Shown piece after piece: positions 34,389 to 43,860 of a DNA stretch of 64,000 bases. The notes below the pieces were generated by a model, which was not told the origin of the DNA, made no database searches, and saw nothing but the letters and a program-made list of their open reading frames with translations. The stretch is from Bacteroidota bacterium (GTDB lineage Bacteria; Bacteroidota; Bacteroidia; Bacteroidales; JACABE01). The first letter of the stretch is position 1, and each line of letters opens with the position of its first letter. A program made the position numbers and the translations under genes. The DNA is taken from assembly GCA_013377005.1 (NCBI GenBank), contig JACABE010000008.1, positions 9,642-73,641 on the forward strand, read 5' to 3'.

Positions 34389-35765
34389 TTATTCATGACG
34401 TAATGAAGTAACAGGATCCTGCATAGCAGCTTTTCGGGCAGGCATATAGCCAAACAAAATACCAACAGTAGCAGATACAAAGAAAGATATTACAATAGAT
34501 AAAGGCGAAATAATGGTTAATATTCCGGCTACTTCGGTAATAATTTTTGCCAATGCGATGCCTAACAAAATTCCTGCAATACCTCCACTCAAACTAATCA
34601 TGGTTGCTTCCGATAAAAACTGAGCAATTACATCTCTCTTTGTTGCTCCCAATGCCAATCGAACACCAATTTCTTTGATACGTTCCATCACAGAGGCAAG
34701 CATAATATTCATAATACCAATCCCTCCTACTATCAGCGAAATACTGGCAATTGCACCCAACACAATATTGAAAATATCTTTGGTTTTTTGTTCTTGTTTG
34801 AGCAATAATTCAGGCACTTTTATTTCATAATCGTCAACACTGGCATGTCGGCGTTTCATCATTTGTGTAATTATTTCGGTAGTAGCCTTTATGTTTTTTG
34901 AATCGTCAACCTGTATTACTATTTTATCAATTTGATTATGATTGTCTTCATCATCAGTACTTGAAGACTCTTCATCTCCTGAATTCAATGATGCTGCAGT
35001 AATGAGCGATCTGTCTTTATACCTCAGCAATAATGTTTGCAAAGGAGCATAAATAAATTTATTGTATTCACTTATTCCTAAATTTTCTGAAGCAGATTGA
35101 CTAACATTTTTTGATTGAATTACACCAATAACTTTTAACCATACTTTATTGCATTTAATATATTTCCCAATAGGGTCTTCTTTTGGAAAAAGTTTTGATT
35201 TAATAACTTGTCCAATAATGCACACTTGCTTACCTTCTCTCAGTTGTTCGTCATTGAACATTTGCCCTTGTGCAATTTCCAGATTAAAAACAGCAAAAAA
35301 ATCAGGTGTTACTCCCGAAAGTTTTGCAGAACTACTAATTCCGTCTTTTATAATATCGGTTTGATAAATTACTTCAGGACTCACTAACTTAACAGTTGGC
35401 ACCATAGCTTTAATGCTTTCCGCATCTTTTAGTGTTAAACCGGGTGAAAATTTGTTTTTATTCTTGTCTTCGCCAGCTGTTTTATTATCTGAAGATTCAG
35501 CATCTTGTTTACCTTCTCCTTTTTTATTAATTTTGGGAGAAATAATAATATTGTTTACTCCTACTAATTTAATTTGATCTAAAATTTCTTGCTGAGCTCC
35601 GTTGCCTATTGCCATCATAGCAATTACGGCTGCCACACCAAAAATTATACCCAAAGCTGTAAGCATCGAACGAAATTTATTTGCCAATACTGCTTCAAAT
35701 GCAATATTAAGAATGTAAGAAAACCGATTGGTTTCTTTTCTTATAAAGATGTTACGATAGTTCAT
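34389..35765 (-). CDS. MacB-type ABC transporter permease
   Basis: 458 residues. One membrane helix near the N-terminus (~residues 35-55, SMLTALGIIFGVAAVIAMMA), a large periplasmic MacB_PCD domain (~60-330), and three C-terminal helices with the FtsX-type segment ERIKEIGVRLALGATKRDV. It lacks the ATPase domain found in E. coli MacB, so it needs a separate ATP-binding partner. None is encoded in this operon; the nearest candidate is at 46585-47310. Its ATG overlaps the adaptor stop by 4 bp. Confidence 0.93.
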   Translation of the reverse strand: MNYRNIFIRKETNRFSYILNIAFEAVLANKFRSMLTALGIIFGVAAVIAMMAIGNGAQQEILDQIKLVGVNNIIISPKINKKGEGKQDAESSDNKTAGEDKNKNKFSPGLTLKDAESIKAMVPTVKLVSPEVIYQTDIIKDGISSSAKLSGVTPDFFAVFNLEIAQGQMFNDEQLREGKQVCIIGQVIKSKLFPKEDPIGKYIKCNKVWLKVIGVIQSKNVSQSASENLGISEYNKFIYAPLQTLLLRYKDRSLITAASLNSGDEESSSTDDEDNHNQIDKIVIQVDDSKNIKATTEIITQMMKRRHASVDDYEIKVPELLLKQEQKTKDIFNIVLGAIASISLIVGGIGIMNIMLASVMERIKEIGVRLALGATKRDVIAQFLSEATMISLSGGIAGILLGIALAKIITEVAGILTIISPLSIVISFFVSATVGILFGYMPARKAAMQDPVTSLRHE

Positions 35766-37006
35766 GATAGTTTCACAAGTTTAAGTTTTTCTGCATTTTC
35801 GGGTGTTAACAGATAAACTTTATCTTTTTCGGTAAGTCCTTTTGTAATAATTATCTCATTTTCGTTGCTAACACCTGCTTTTACTTGTTGTTTTATAACC
35901 CTTGATCCTTCTGCTTTGAAAACATAAGTAATACTATCGCTGGTGTGAACACTTTCAATGGGAACATAAATTACGTTGGGAACAATTGCAGTAATAATGG
36001 TGTTTTTTGTTGTCATGGCTGGACGCAAAATTGAGTCAAATTCATGAACTAATATTTTAACTTCAAATACCTTGGCATTAGTTCCTTGCATTTGTTCACC
36101 AATATTGGCTACTTCGGTAACTTCGCCGGTAAATTTCTTTTCTGGAAAAGCATCCACTCCTATTTCTACTCTTTGTCCTATTTTTACTTTGCTAATATCT
36201 ATCTCGTTGATATATGTTTTAGAAATCATTTTCGACAAATTGGGTAATGTAGCGACCACATTGCTCCATGCATCAATCGTACTGCCTACAGCTTTTTTCT
36301 TACCATTCCAATCTCTTTTGTAAATAAGCATTCCTGTTTTAGGTGCTTTCACCGTAAATTCATCCAACACACTCATCAACATTTGAAATTTACGTTTTGA
36401 TTGGTCGTATGAAGCTGTTATTTCACCTATGGTAGCTTTTGCTTTGCTATATTTTAATTTATAATTCTGTACCGCTTGTTCGTAGCTACGTTTCGATTTT
36501 TGTAAATCAATTTCAGCTTGACGAATGCTGGCAGGCGGTTCATATTTAGATTGATCGAGTGTAATTTGTCGTTCTTCCTCTGCAAATTTAAGGTTTATCA
36601 ATTCATCGCGGGCACTTCGTAGTTCTAATGTTGTATCTAATCTTGTGCGGGTAAGCTGAGACTCTAATTTTTCTAATTCTGTCTGAATATCTTTAAGTTT
36701 ATTACTTATTTCTGTTTTATCCAGTGTTGCTACATATTGCCCCGAATCAACCACAGTTCCTTCGGGTATCATTTCGCTGATTTTTACCTGCCATATCCCT
36801 ATAGAACGCAAGCCGTCAGGTCCATATATTTCCTGCGAACTTTTAGCATCCAACTCGCCGGTAGTAGTAACTTTAATATCGAAATTACCTTTTTTAACAG
36901 GAACAACTACAACACTATTATCTTTATTATTATTTCCGGTAAAAAACCAAATTAACAATAATAATGCAATGACAGCGGGAATAATAATCCATTTCTTTTT
37001 CTTCAT
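35762..37006 (-). CDS. HlyD/MacA-type periplasmic adaptor (membrane fusion protein)
   Basis: 414 residues, first gene of the efflux operon. An N-terminal membrane helix (KKKKWIIIPAVIALLLLIWF) anchors a periplasmic protein with lipoyl halves (VVPVKKGNFDIKVTTTGELD and MLIYKRDW), a coiled-coil hairpin (~95-215) and beta-barrel and membrane-proximal domains. It bridges the inner-membrane permease to the TolC-family duct. It overlaps the permease gene by 4 bp. Confidence 0.93.
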   Translation of the reverse strand: MKKKKWIIIPAVIALLLLIWFFTGNNNKDNSVVVVPVKKGNFDIKVTTTGELDAKSSQEIYGPDGLRSIGIWQVKISEMIPEGTVVDSGQYVATLDKTEISNKLKDIQTELEKLESQLTRTRLDTTLELRSARDELINLKFAEEERQITLDQSKYEPPASIRQAEIDLQKSKRSYEQAVQNYKLKYSKAKATIGEITASYDQSKRKFQMLMSVLDEFTVKAPKTGMLIYKRDWNGKKKAVGSTIDAWSNVVATLPNLSKMISKTYINEIDISKVKIGQRVEIGVDAFPEKKFTGEVTEVANIGEQMQGTNAKVFEVKILVHEFDSILRPAMTTKNTIITAIVPNVIYVPIESVHTSDSITYVFKAEGSRVIKQQVKAGVSNENEIIITKGLTEKDKVYLLTPENAEKLKLVKLS

Positions 37007-37064
37007 TGTTGTTGGGTTTTAAATTTCATGAAAACGAAATTAATATCAAAAAAGTATATTGTTG

Positions 37065-38402
37065 CTATTTGTTTTTAATTTTATGTCCCAAAACAGCATA
37101 ATATAATATTACCAAATAACAAGGAATTGCAATCCAGTAAGCCTGTTGGGTACTATGCAATATATGAGTTAACCATCCATAAAGTAATGGTAGGGTTGCA
37201 CCACCGGCAATTGCCATTATAAGCAAAGCTGAACCCAATTTTGTATATTTTCCTACATTATTTAACGCAAGGGGCCAAATAGCAGGCCAAACTAACGAAT
37301 TGGCAATCCCCAACATTGCAATAAATAATACTGTATAAGGTATTGTTAGAATTACAGATTGAAAAGTTGCTAAATCAATAAATGGAATTTCAAAACTAAG
37401 GTTAGAGGGCACCATTACTGCTGCCAGCGTAAAAAATATGCCAGTTATAGCACAAAGCATCAGTGCAGTTTTTTGAGAAATAACTTTGGGAATTAAAGCC
37501 ACTCCAAAGAAATAACCAATTACCATGAATACTAACATTAAGGAAGTAAAATATTTTGCAGAACTCATAGCTATACCCAATGAATCGCCATAGCGAATAA
37601 TAGTATCACCAGCAATTACTTCAACTCCGACATAAAAAAACAAAGCAACAACACCTAATAATAAATGAGGATAATCAAAAATACTTTTTTTCGTATTGTT
37701 TGATGTATCTTTTTCTTCATCTTCTTCGGGATTAATTTCTGGAAGATGTGCAAAACGAATCATTATTGCCAGTAAAGCCAGAAAAACAGTTATCAGCAAA
37801 TAAGGTAGAATCATTCGTTGAGCCAGTTCGTCGAGTAAATTGGCACGTTGGGTGAAATCCGTTAAAGCAGCAAGCTTTGTTTTAATAGCTTCAGCATCTT
37901 TTAATAATATAGATGCCAATAATATGGGTGCCAATACACCAGCAACTTTATTGCAAATTCCCATTATACTAATACGTTTTGCTGCACTTTCTATAGGTCC
38001 AAGTATGGTTACATAGGGATTCACAGCAGTCTGCAACAATGCCAAACCAGTACCTAATACAAACAAGCCAGTTAAAAACAAAAAGTAAGAACGAGTAATA
38101 GCAGCAGGAACAAACAATAATGCACCCAATGACATTACAGCTAAACCAAGCGTCATCCCGTTTCTAAAACCAATACGTTCCAGTATTTTAGAGGAAGGAA
38201 TTGCCATTACAAAATAAGAAATATAAAAAGCAAAAGTTACCAGATATGCCATTACATCTGATAATTCACAAGCTGTTTTTAAAAATGGAATCAAAGCTCC
38301 GTTGAGCCAGGTAACAAACCCAAATAGAAAAAATAGTAATCCAATTAAAGAAATTGAAAAAATATAATCAGATTTGCTGTTTAAACGCTCATTGTTTGCC
38401 AT
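37065..38402 (-). CDS. Sugar MFS transporter (FucP/GluP, FHS family)
   Basis: 445 residues, 12 predicted membrane helices, of the fucose/glucose/galactose-proton symporter family. FFLFGFVTWLNGALIPFLK in helix 1 and LALLQTAVNPYVTILGP in helix 4 are the family signatures. A hydrophilic loop (EINPEEDEEKDTSNNTKK) separates the two halves. The likely substrate is a hexose; which one cannot be told. It stands 58 bp from the adaptor gene and 127 bp from pcm, on the same strand. Confidence 0.93.
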   Translation of the reverse strand: MANNERLNSKSDYIFSISLIGLLFFLFGFVTWLNGALIPFLKTACELSDVMAYLVTFAFYISYFVMAIPSSKILERIGFRNGMTLGLAVMSLGALLFVPAAITRSYFLFLTGLFVLGTGLALLQTAVNPYVTILGPIESAAKRISIMGICNKVAGVLAPILLASILLKDAEAIKTKLAALTDFTQRANLLDELAQRMILPYLLITVFLALLAIMIRFAHLPEINPEEDEEKDTSNNTKKSIFDYPHLLLGVVALFFYVGVEVIAGDTIIRYGDSLGIAMSSAKYFTSLMLVFMVIGYFFGVALIPKVISQKTALMLCAITGIFFTLAAVMVPSNLSFEIPFIDLATFQSVILTIPYTVLFIAMLGIANSLVWPAIWPLALNNVGKYTKLGSALLIMAIAGGATLPLLYGWLTHILHSTQQAYWIAIPCYLVILYYAVLGHKIKNK

Positions 38403-38529
38403 AAAATTAATTTTTATTGCAAACGTAAATAATTTTTGTGAATAATAGAGAGATGTAAAGGTTTTTGTTATAAAAAGAAACTGATTGAAAAACCCATTAT
38501 AAATTATAATTTTACTAAAAGTATGCTAA

Positions 38530-39177
38530 CTACTTATTATCAGCTTTATCTTCCAATAAAGGTACAAATCTGAAAGTACCATGTTCTGTCTGTTCAATTT
38601 GGGTTTCAGAAATTTTAATAACGCTTATCATGGTTTGTACATCTTCACCCACAGGGACAATAAGAATACCTCCTACCTTAAGTTGCTGAATTAATGCTTC
38701 TGGAATAAACGGTGCACCAGCAGTAACTATTATTTTATCAAATGGTGCAAAAGCAGGCAAGCCAGCATAGCCATCACCATAGAACATACGAGGATTGTAA
38801 CCTATTGTTGGTAAAAAAGCTTTAGTTCTTTGATACAATGGTTTCTGACGTTCAATTGTAAATACTTTCGCACCTAATTCAAGTAAAACACAAGCTTGAT
38901 AGCCAGAACCGGTTCCAACTTCCAACACTTTTTCTCCTCTTTTTATTTTCAATAATTCCGATTGAAAAGCAACAGTATAAGGTTGCGAAATTGTCTGTCC
39001 ATTGCCTATTGGAAAGGCTTTGTCTTGATATGCAAATTCAATAAATGAAGAATCCAAGAAAAAATGACGTGGGATTTTTTCAATAGCAGCCAATATATTG
39101 TCATCTTTTATTCCTTTTTCTTTAATGGTTGCTATTAGTTGTTTCCGTAAGCCCTTGTGTTTGTATGAATCTATCAT
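38530..39177 (-). CDS. pcm: Protein-L-isoaspartate O-methyltransferase
   Basis: Repairs isoaspartyl residues in damaged proteins using S-adenosylmethionine; 215 residues. The SAM motif VLEVGTGSG (84-92) and the substrate-site segment GNGQTISQPY (58-67) are intact, followed by the late motif GGILIVPVG. Length is typical. It is divergent from the Gfo/Idh/MocA gene. Confidence 0.95.
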   Translation of the reverse strand: MIDSYKHKGLRKQLIATIKEKGIKDDNILAAIEKIPRHFFLDSSFIEFAYQDKAFPIGNGQTISQPYTVAFQSELLKIKRGEKVLEVGTGSGYQACVLLELGAKVFTIERQKPLYQRTKAFLPTIGYNPRMFYGDGYAGLPAFAPFDKIIVTAGAPFIPEALIQQLKVGGILIVPVGEDVQTMISVIKISETQIEQTEHGTFRFVPLLEDKADNK

Positions 39178-39244
39178 TTATTATTTTTTCTACAGCTTTG
39201 TTTATTTTTTTGCGAAAATACTAATTTCAATGACGATAAAAAAT

Positions 39245-39252
39245 TACTTTTG
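39245..39252 (+). promoter_or_regulatory. -7 box of the Gfo/Idh/MocA gene
   Basis: TACTTTTG, 20 bp before the ATG. The surrounding AAATTACTTTTGCAAAAA (39241-39258) is identical to the promoter of the DUF2795 gene at 47971-47988. Confidence 0.5.
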
Positions 39253-39272
39253 CAAAAAAATAATTTAAGCTT

Positions 39273-40244
39273 ATGTTACGAATTGGCATTATGGGTGCCG
39301 GGCACCTTGGGAAAATACATATAAAATGTATTCAGCAAATACCCGAATATAAATTTGTAGGTTTTTTTGATCCAGATCAGGAAAATGCAAAAAAGGTTGC
39401 AGAAGAATACAATACCCACTCATTTTCTTCTATTGAAGAGTTAATTGACGAGGTAGATGTAGTTGATATAGTTACACCAACATTATCGCATTTTGATTGT
39501 GCCTCAAAATCATTAAAACGAGGAAAGCATGTTTTTATCGAAAAACCAATAGCTGCATCAGCAGCAGAAGCAAAAAAAATGATAGAACTATCAACAGAAG
39601 CAAACGTAAAAGTTCAAGTGGGACATGTTGAAAGATTCAACCCTGCTTTTACAGCTGCTGTTAAGTTTATTGAAAACCCTATGTTTATCGAAACGCATCG
39701 TTTAGCTCAATTTAATCCTCGTGGAACTGACGTTCCTGTAATTCTCGATTTGATGATACACGATATTGATATTGTGTTAAGTGTAGTTAAATCAAATGTT
39801 CGGAAAATTAGTGCTAGTGGTGTAAAAGTAGTAAGTGATACTCCTGATATAGCAAATGCTCGCATTGAGTTTGATAATGGCTGTGTTGCTAATCTTACTG
39901 CTAGTCGTATTTCTATGAAAAATATGCGCAAATCAAGATTCTTCCAAAAAGATGCTTACATTGCAGTTGACTTTTTAGAAAAGACAACAGAAATAGTTCG
40001 TATGAAAGAAGTTAATCCTAATGATAACGACCCATTTGCTATGATTATTGAATTAGGTGAAAACAAAGGTTCAAAACAAATATTTATTGAAAAACCAGAA
40101 ATTCTGGCAGTAAATGCAATTAAAATGGAGTTAGAAGCTTTCTATCATTCTATTATTAACAACACTACTCCTTTAGTATCAATTATTGATGGATACAATG
40201 CCTTAAATGTCGCTTACCAAATTATTGATAAGTTAAACGATTAA
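39273..40244 (+). CDS. Gfo/Idh/MocA family oxidoreductase
   Basis: 323 residues. A Rossmann NAD(P)-binding domain with GIMGAGHLGKIH near the N-terminus and the family's FIEKPIA lysine motif, then an alpha/beta substrate domain with QVGHVERFNPAF and DLMIHDIDIVL. Such enzymes oxidise or reduce sugars and cyclitols. In this case the neighbouring lipoprotein and sugar transferase genes hint at nucleotide-sugar work, but this is only context. Confidence 0.9.
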   Translation: MLRIGIMGAGHLGKIHIKCIQQIPEYKFVGFFDPDQENAKKVAEEYNTHSFSSIEELIDEVDVVDIVTPTLSHFDCASKSLKRGKHVFIEKPIAASAAEAKKMIELSTEANVKVQVGHVERFNPAFTAAVKFIENPMFIETHRLAQFNPRGTDVPVILDLMIHDIDIVLSVVKSNVRKISASGVKVVSDTPDIANARIEFDNGCVANLTASRISMKNMRKSRFFQKDAYIAVDFLEKTTEIVRMKEVNPNDNDPFAMIIELGENKGSKQIFIEKPEILAVNAIKMELEAFYHSIINNTTPLVSIIDGYNALNVAYQIIDKLND

Positions 40245-40326
40245 GTAGTTTTTTATTTCCAAGAATATACTAAACCCACAAATTTATCGTTTAACTCTAT
40301 TTATATTTGTTTTCAATTATATTAAT

Positions 40327-41256
40327 ATGATATCACAAAAGTATTCATTCATCTTGATTTTTAAAGCATTACTTTTTCTTTTCATTTTTGCTCCTTTGTT
40401 TTTTTCATGCAATAAATTTGATGGCACCCAAACCATTCCGGCTTATATTCATATCGAAAAAATCACATTAGTTGATAATCCAAATATAAATGAAGGAAGT
40501 TTGTCGAACAAAATCACAGATGCATGGGTATATGTGGATGATGAGTTAATCGGAGCCTTTCAACTACCAGCTACTTTTCCTGTTTTAAAAAGCGGGAAAC
40601 ACAAAATAAGCATTCACCCAGGCATTAAAATGAATGGAATGTTAGGAACAAGAGTGGAATATGAGTTCTATAAAAATATAGATATTACTGATTTTAATTT
40701 TGTTGAAGATAGTATAATTAAAATTGATACACTTGTCACCAGAACTTCTTATAGAGATAATCTAAATCTTGACTGGAAAGAAGATTTTGATGACGGAACT
40801 ATTCTATTTCAAAAACGTACAGGTAGCGATACAAATATTATTCAAACTATTGCACCCGCTAATTTATTTGAAGGTACTCCTACAGGGATTGTGAACCTTG
40901 ATCAAAATCACACTTTTTTTGAAATTGAACCTGTTGGTGACAATTTTGTTTTGCCCAAAAATTCCTCACCTGTCTTTTTAGAAATGAACTACAAAACAAA
41001 TAATAGTTTTTATGTAGGTCTTTTGGTTTACTCCTCAAGCAGTCAAACAATTCCATCCGCTAAAGTTTCTACAATTGCTCTATATCCTAGCTCTGAATGG
41101 AAAAAAATCTATATTAATTTCACGCCTGATGTCAGTGATTACTACAATGCAACAAGCTTTAAATTCTTTATAGGAGGATACAAAGATGACGGCATTCAAA
41201 ATGCTGAAATTCTTTTTGATAATATAAAAATGGTTTATTTTAAAACTTCAAAATAA
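40327..41256 (+). CDS. Hypothetical lipoprotein
   Basis: 309 residues. A hydrophobic N-terminus ends in a lipobox (LFFSC, Cys28), so it is a membrane-attached lipoprotein. The early part (AYIHIEKITLV, DAWVYVDDELIGAFQLPA, LKSGKHKISIHPG) resembles a PEGA-like beta domain; the C-terminal half is a jelly-roll-like beta domain (FLEMNYKTNNSFYVGLLVY, AEILFDNIKMVYF), possibly glycan binding. No named family was recognised. The sugar transferase gene follows 10 bp later, so both are probably expressed together. Confidence 0.75.
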   Translation: MISQKYSFILIFKALLFLFIFAPLFFSCNKFDGTQTIPAYIHIEKITLVDNPNINEGSLSNKITDAWVYVDDELIGAFQLPATFPVLKSGKHKISIHPGIKMNGMLGTRVEYEFYKNIDITDFNFVEDSIIKIDTLVTRTSYRDNLNLDWKEDFDDGTILFQKRTGSDTNIIQTIAPANLFEGTPTGIVNLDQNHTFFEIEPVGDNFVLPKNSSPVFLEMNYKTNNSFYVGLLVYSSSSQTIPSAKVSTIALYPSSEWKKIYINFTPDVSDYYNATSFKFFIGGYKDDGIQNAEILFDNIKMVYFKTSK

Positions 41257-41266
41257 ACGCCCAACC

Positions 41267-42682
41267 ATGAATAAAAAACTACATGTTGCCAAATATGTAT
41301 CTGCTGATGTCTTTTCTGCTATGCTTGCATGGGGTTTGTTTTTTATTTATCGGAAAAATAAAATAGAACCAGATATTCTTCGAAATTTTGATATAATCAT
41401 TAATGATTTAAACCTTTACAAAGGTTTGTTATTTGTGCCAGTTTTTTGGATGCTATTGTATTTAATGATAGGAACATACAGGAAAATTTACCGAAAATCA
41501 AGATTAAAAGAACTCGAACAAACATTTGTAATCAGCTTAATTGGGGTTTTAATCATCTTTTTTGCTTTAATTTTAGACGATGTAATTGTAACTTATAAAA
41601 ATTACTATCAATCTTTTTTAGTGCTATTTTCATTACATTTCTTTTTCACATACCTATTCCGATTAATTATCACTTCCCAGACGGCCTATAAGATTCATCA
41701 TAAAATTTTAGGTTTTAGTACAGTTATTGTTGGAAGCGGCAAAAATGCTGTAAAAACGTTTCAGGATATTGAAAATCAAGTTGAATCTTCAGGAAATAAA
41801 TTTATCGGCTTTGTAAGTGTTAATGGAAATGAAGAATCATTAATGAGTAATTACTTGCCATACCTGAATAATTACAAGTCGTTAAAAAGTATCATAAATG
41901 AGTTGAGTATTGAAGAAGTTGTTATTGCAATTGAAGATAATGAACATAAAATGATTGAGAATATTATTACTGCTCTTGAAGATAGCGAAGTTGTAATTAA
42001 AATAACTCCTGATATTCAGGATATTTTATTGGGCTCTGTAAAAATGAGTGCAATATTTCAAGCTCCATTGATACTAATTTCTCCAGACTTAATGCCTGCC
42101 TGGCAACAATCATTAAAACGAATTCTAGATATTATCTCCTCTATCTTGATGTTAGTGCTTTTATCACCTGTTTATTTAGCTACAGCACTTATAATAAAAT
42201 CATCTTCAAAAGGACCTGTTTTTTATTCACATGAACGTATTGGATTGAAAGGCAAACCTTTTTTAATGTATAAATTTCGTTCTATGTATATCAACGCTGA
42301 AAATGGAACACCTTTGTTATCATGCAAAAGCGATCCCCGCATAACAAATTTCGGTAGATTTATGAGAAAAGTACGGCTGGATGAAATCCCCCAGTTTTAC
42401 AATGTATTAAAAGGTAATATGTCCTTAGTTGGTCCACGTCCTGAAAGGCAATATTTTATCAATGAAATCATAAAAAAATCACCGCATTATCTATTACTTC
42501 ACAAAGTTAAACCAGGAATAACATCTTGGGGGCAGGTGAAATTTGGCTATGCCGAAAATGTAGAAGAAATGACAGAAAGACTAAAATATGATTTATTATA
42601 TATTGAAAATATGTCATTAGTCACTGACTTTAAAATACTTCTATACACATTCTTAATTATAATTCAGGGTCGGGGAAAATAA
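41267..42682 (+). CDS. Polyprenyl-phosphate sugar-1-phosphate transferase
   Basis: 471 residues. Four or five N-terminal membrane helices, a central Rossmann-like CoA-binding-type domain (VIVGSGKNAVKTFQDIE, ~150-260), another membrane helix (~283-303), and the C-terminal bacterial sugar transferase domain with SHERIGLKGKPFLMYKFRSM, KVRLDEIPQFYNVLKGNMSL and VGPRPE. It moves a sugar phosphate from a nucleotide sugar to undecaprenyl phosphate, the first step of exopolysaccharide or O-antigen assembly. The sugar cannot be predicted. No glycosyltransferase cluster follows, so the gene is isolated here. Confidence 0.92.
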   Translation: MNKKLHVAKYVSADVFSAMLAWGLFFIYRKNKIEPDILRNFDIIINDLNLYKGLLFVPVFWMLLYLMIGTYRKIYRKSRLKELEQTFVISLIGVLIIFFALILDDVIVTYKNYYQSFLVLFSLHFFFTYLFRLIITSQTAYKIHHKILGFSTVIVGSGKNAVKTFQDIENQVESSGNKFIGFVSVNGNEESLMSNYLPYLNNYKSLKSIINELSIEEVVIAIEDNEHKMIENIITALEDSEVVIKITPDIQDILLGSVKMSAIFQAPLILISPDLMPAWQQSLKRILDIISSILMLVLLSPVYLATALIIKSSSKGPVFYSHERIGLKGKPFLMYKFRSMYINAENGTPLLSCKSDPRITNFGRFMRKVRLDEIPQFYNVLKGNMSLVGPRPERQYFINEIIKKSPHYLLLHKVKPGITSWGQVKFGYAENVEEMTERLKYDLLYIENMSLVTDFKILLYTFLIIIQGRGK

Positions 42683-42915
42683 AGGGATTATTCTTTTTAT
42701 AAATATTTTTTAATCTTTTCTTTTTATCAATTTGCAGAGTTTATTATTCAATAAACTATCAAATTCATTTATCGCCGAATGTTTCTATTCAATAAAATTA
42801 ATTATCAATAAGAACTGATAAATACAAAACAAATAGGTCTATTTCAATGTTACTAATTTACAAAAGATTGTTAATAAGAAAACAATTCTTTTTACGTTAG
42901 TTTTAAAACATTATA

Positions 42916-42923
42916 TAAATTTG
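42916..42923 (+). promoter_or_regulatory. -7 box of the exonuclease III gene
   Basis: TAAATTTG matches TAnnTTTG, 20 bp before the ATG at 42944. The 260 bp between the sugar transferase gene and this one show nothing else. Confidence 0.45.
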
Positions 42924-42943
42924 TTACCATTAAAATACGAACT

Positions 42944-43711
42944 ATGAAAAAAATAATTACCTATAATGTCAACGGAATTAGGTCAGCTATGTCGAAAGGT
43001 TGGCTAGACTGGGTGAAAATTGTAAACCCTGATATTATATGCTTGCAAGAACTAAAAGCTCAGAGCGAACAATTACCGTTACTTGAGTTTCAGCAAGCAG
43101 GATATACTTGCTATTATCATACTGCTGTAAAAAAAGGTTATAGCGGTGTTGCTATTCTTTCAAAAACAGTTCCAGATAAAGTCATTATCGGCATTGGGAT
43201 AGAAAAATACGATAACGAGGGTAGGTTTATACGTGCCGATTATGGTGATGTTTCCGTAATTAGCGTTTATCACCCTTCTGGCAGTAGTGGCAATGAAAGA
43301 CAAGCATTTAAAATGACTTGGCTAACTGATTTTCATAAATATATCAATGAATTAAGAAAAGAAAGACCCAACTTAATTATAGCAGGTGATTACAATATTT
43401 GTCACAAACCTATTGATATTCACGATCCTATTAGAAATGCCACAAGTTCAGGTTTTTTGCCCGAAGAACGAGAATGGATAAATGATTTTATCGAGGACGG
43501 TTTTGTAGATGCATTCAGAGCTTTTAATAAAGAACCTCATCAATATACCTGGTGGAGTTTTCGTACAAAAGCTAGAGACAGAAACTTAGGCTGGCGTATT
43601 GACTACCTTTTGGTAAGTAAAAGTATAGAAGATAAAATGAAACGCTCGGTTATTTTAGCCGATGCAGTTCACTCGGATCACTGCCCGGTTTTATTAGAAA
43701 TTGATTTTTAA
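42944..43711 (+). CDS. xthA: Exodeoxyribonuclease III
   Basis: Exonuclease III/AP endonuclease of base excision repair, 255 residues. YNVNGIRSAMSKGWLDWV and CLQELKA carry the metal-binding Asn and Glu, GDYNICHKPIDIHDP the active-site Asp and Asn, and SDHCPV the final Asp-His pair. Full length. Confidence 0.95.
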   Translation: MKKIITYNVNGIRSAMSKGWLDWVKIVNPDIICLQELKAQSEQLPLLEFQQAGYTCYYHTAVKKGYSGVAILSKTVPDKVIIGIGIEKYDNEGRFIRADYGDVSVISVYHPSGSSGNERQAFKMTWLTDFHKYINELRKERPNLIIAGDYNICHKPIDIHDPIRNATSSGFLPEEREWINDFIEDGFVDAFRAFNKEPHQYTWWSFRTKARDRNLGWRIDYLLVSKSIEDKMKRSVILADAVHSDHCPVLLEIDF

Positions 43712-43860
43712 TAAAAATTCTCTAAAGTATTCAGAGTACTTAAGTTTAAGAATTAAAAGCAATGGAAATTAATAAATCGTTCTTTCTTTAAAAAATTCTT
43801 GATAATCAGCATTTCAATAAAAAAACTACATAAATATCTATAAATTTAAAAATCAAACAA

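Noticed and set aside
34376..34480. Longer start of the TolC-family gene inside the permease gene
   Set aside because: It would put 35 residues before a perfect signal peptide; the ATG at 34375 is clearly better.
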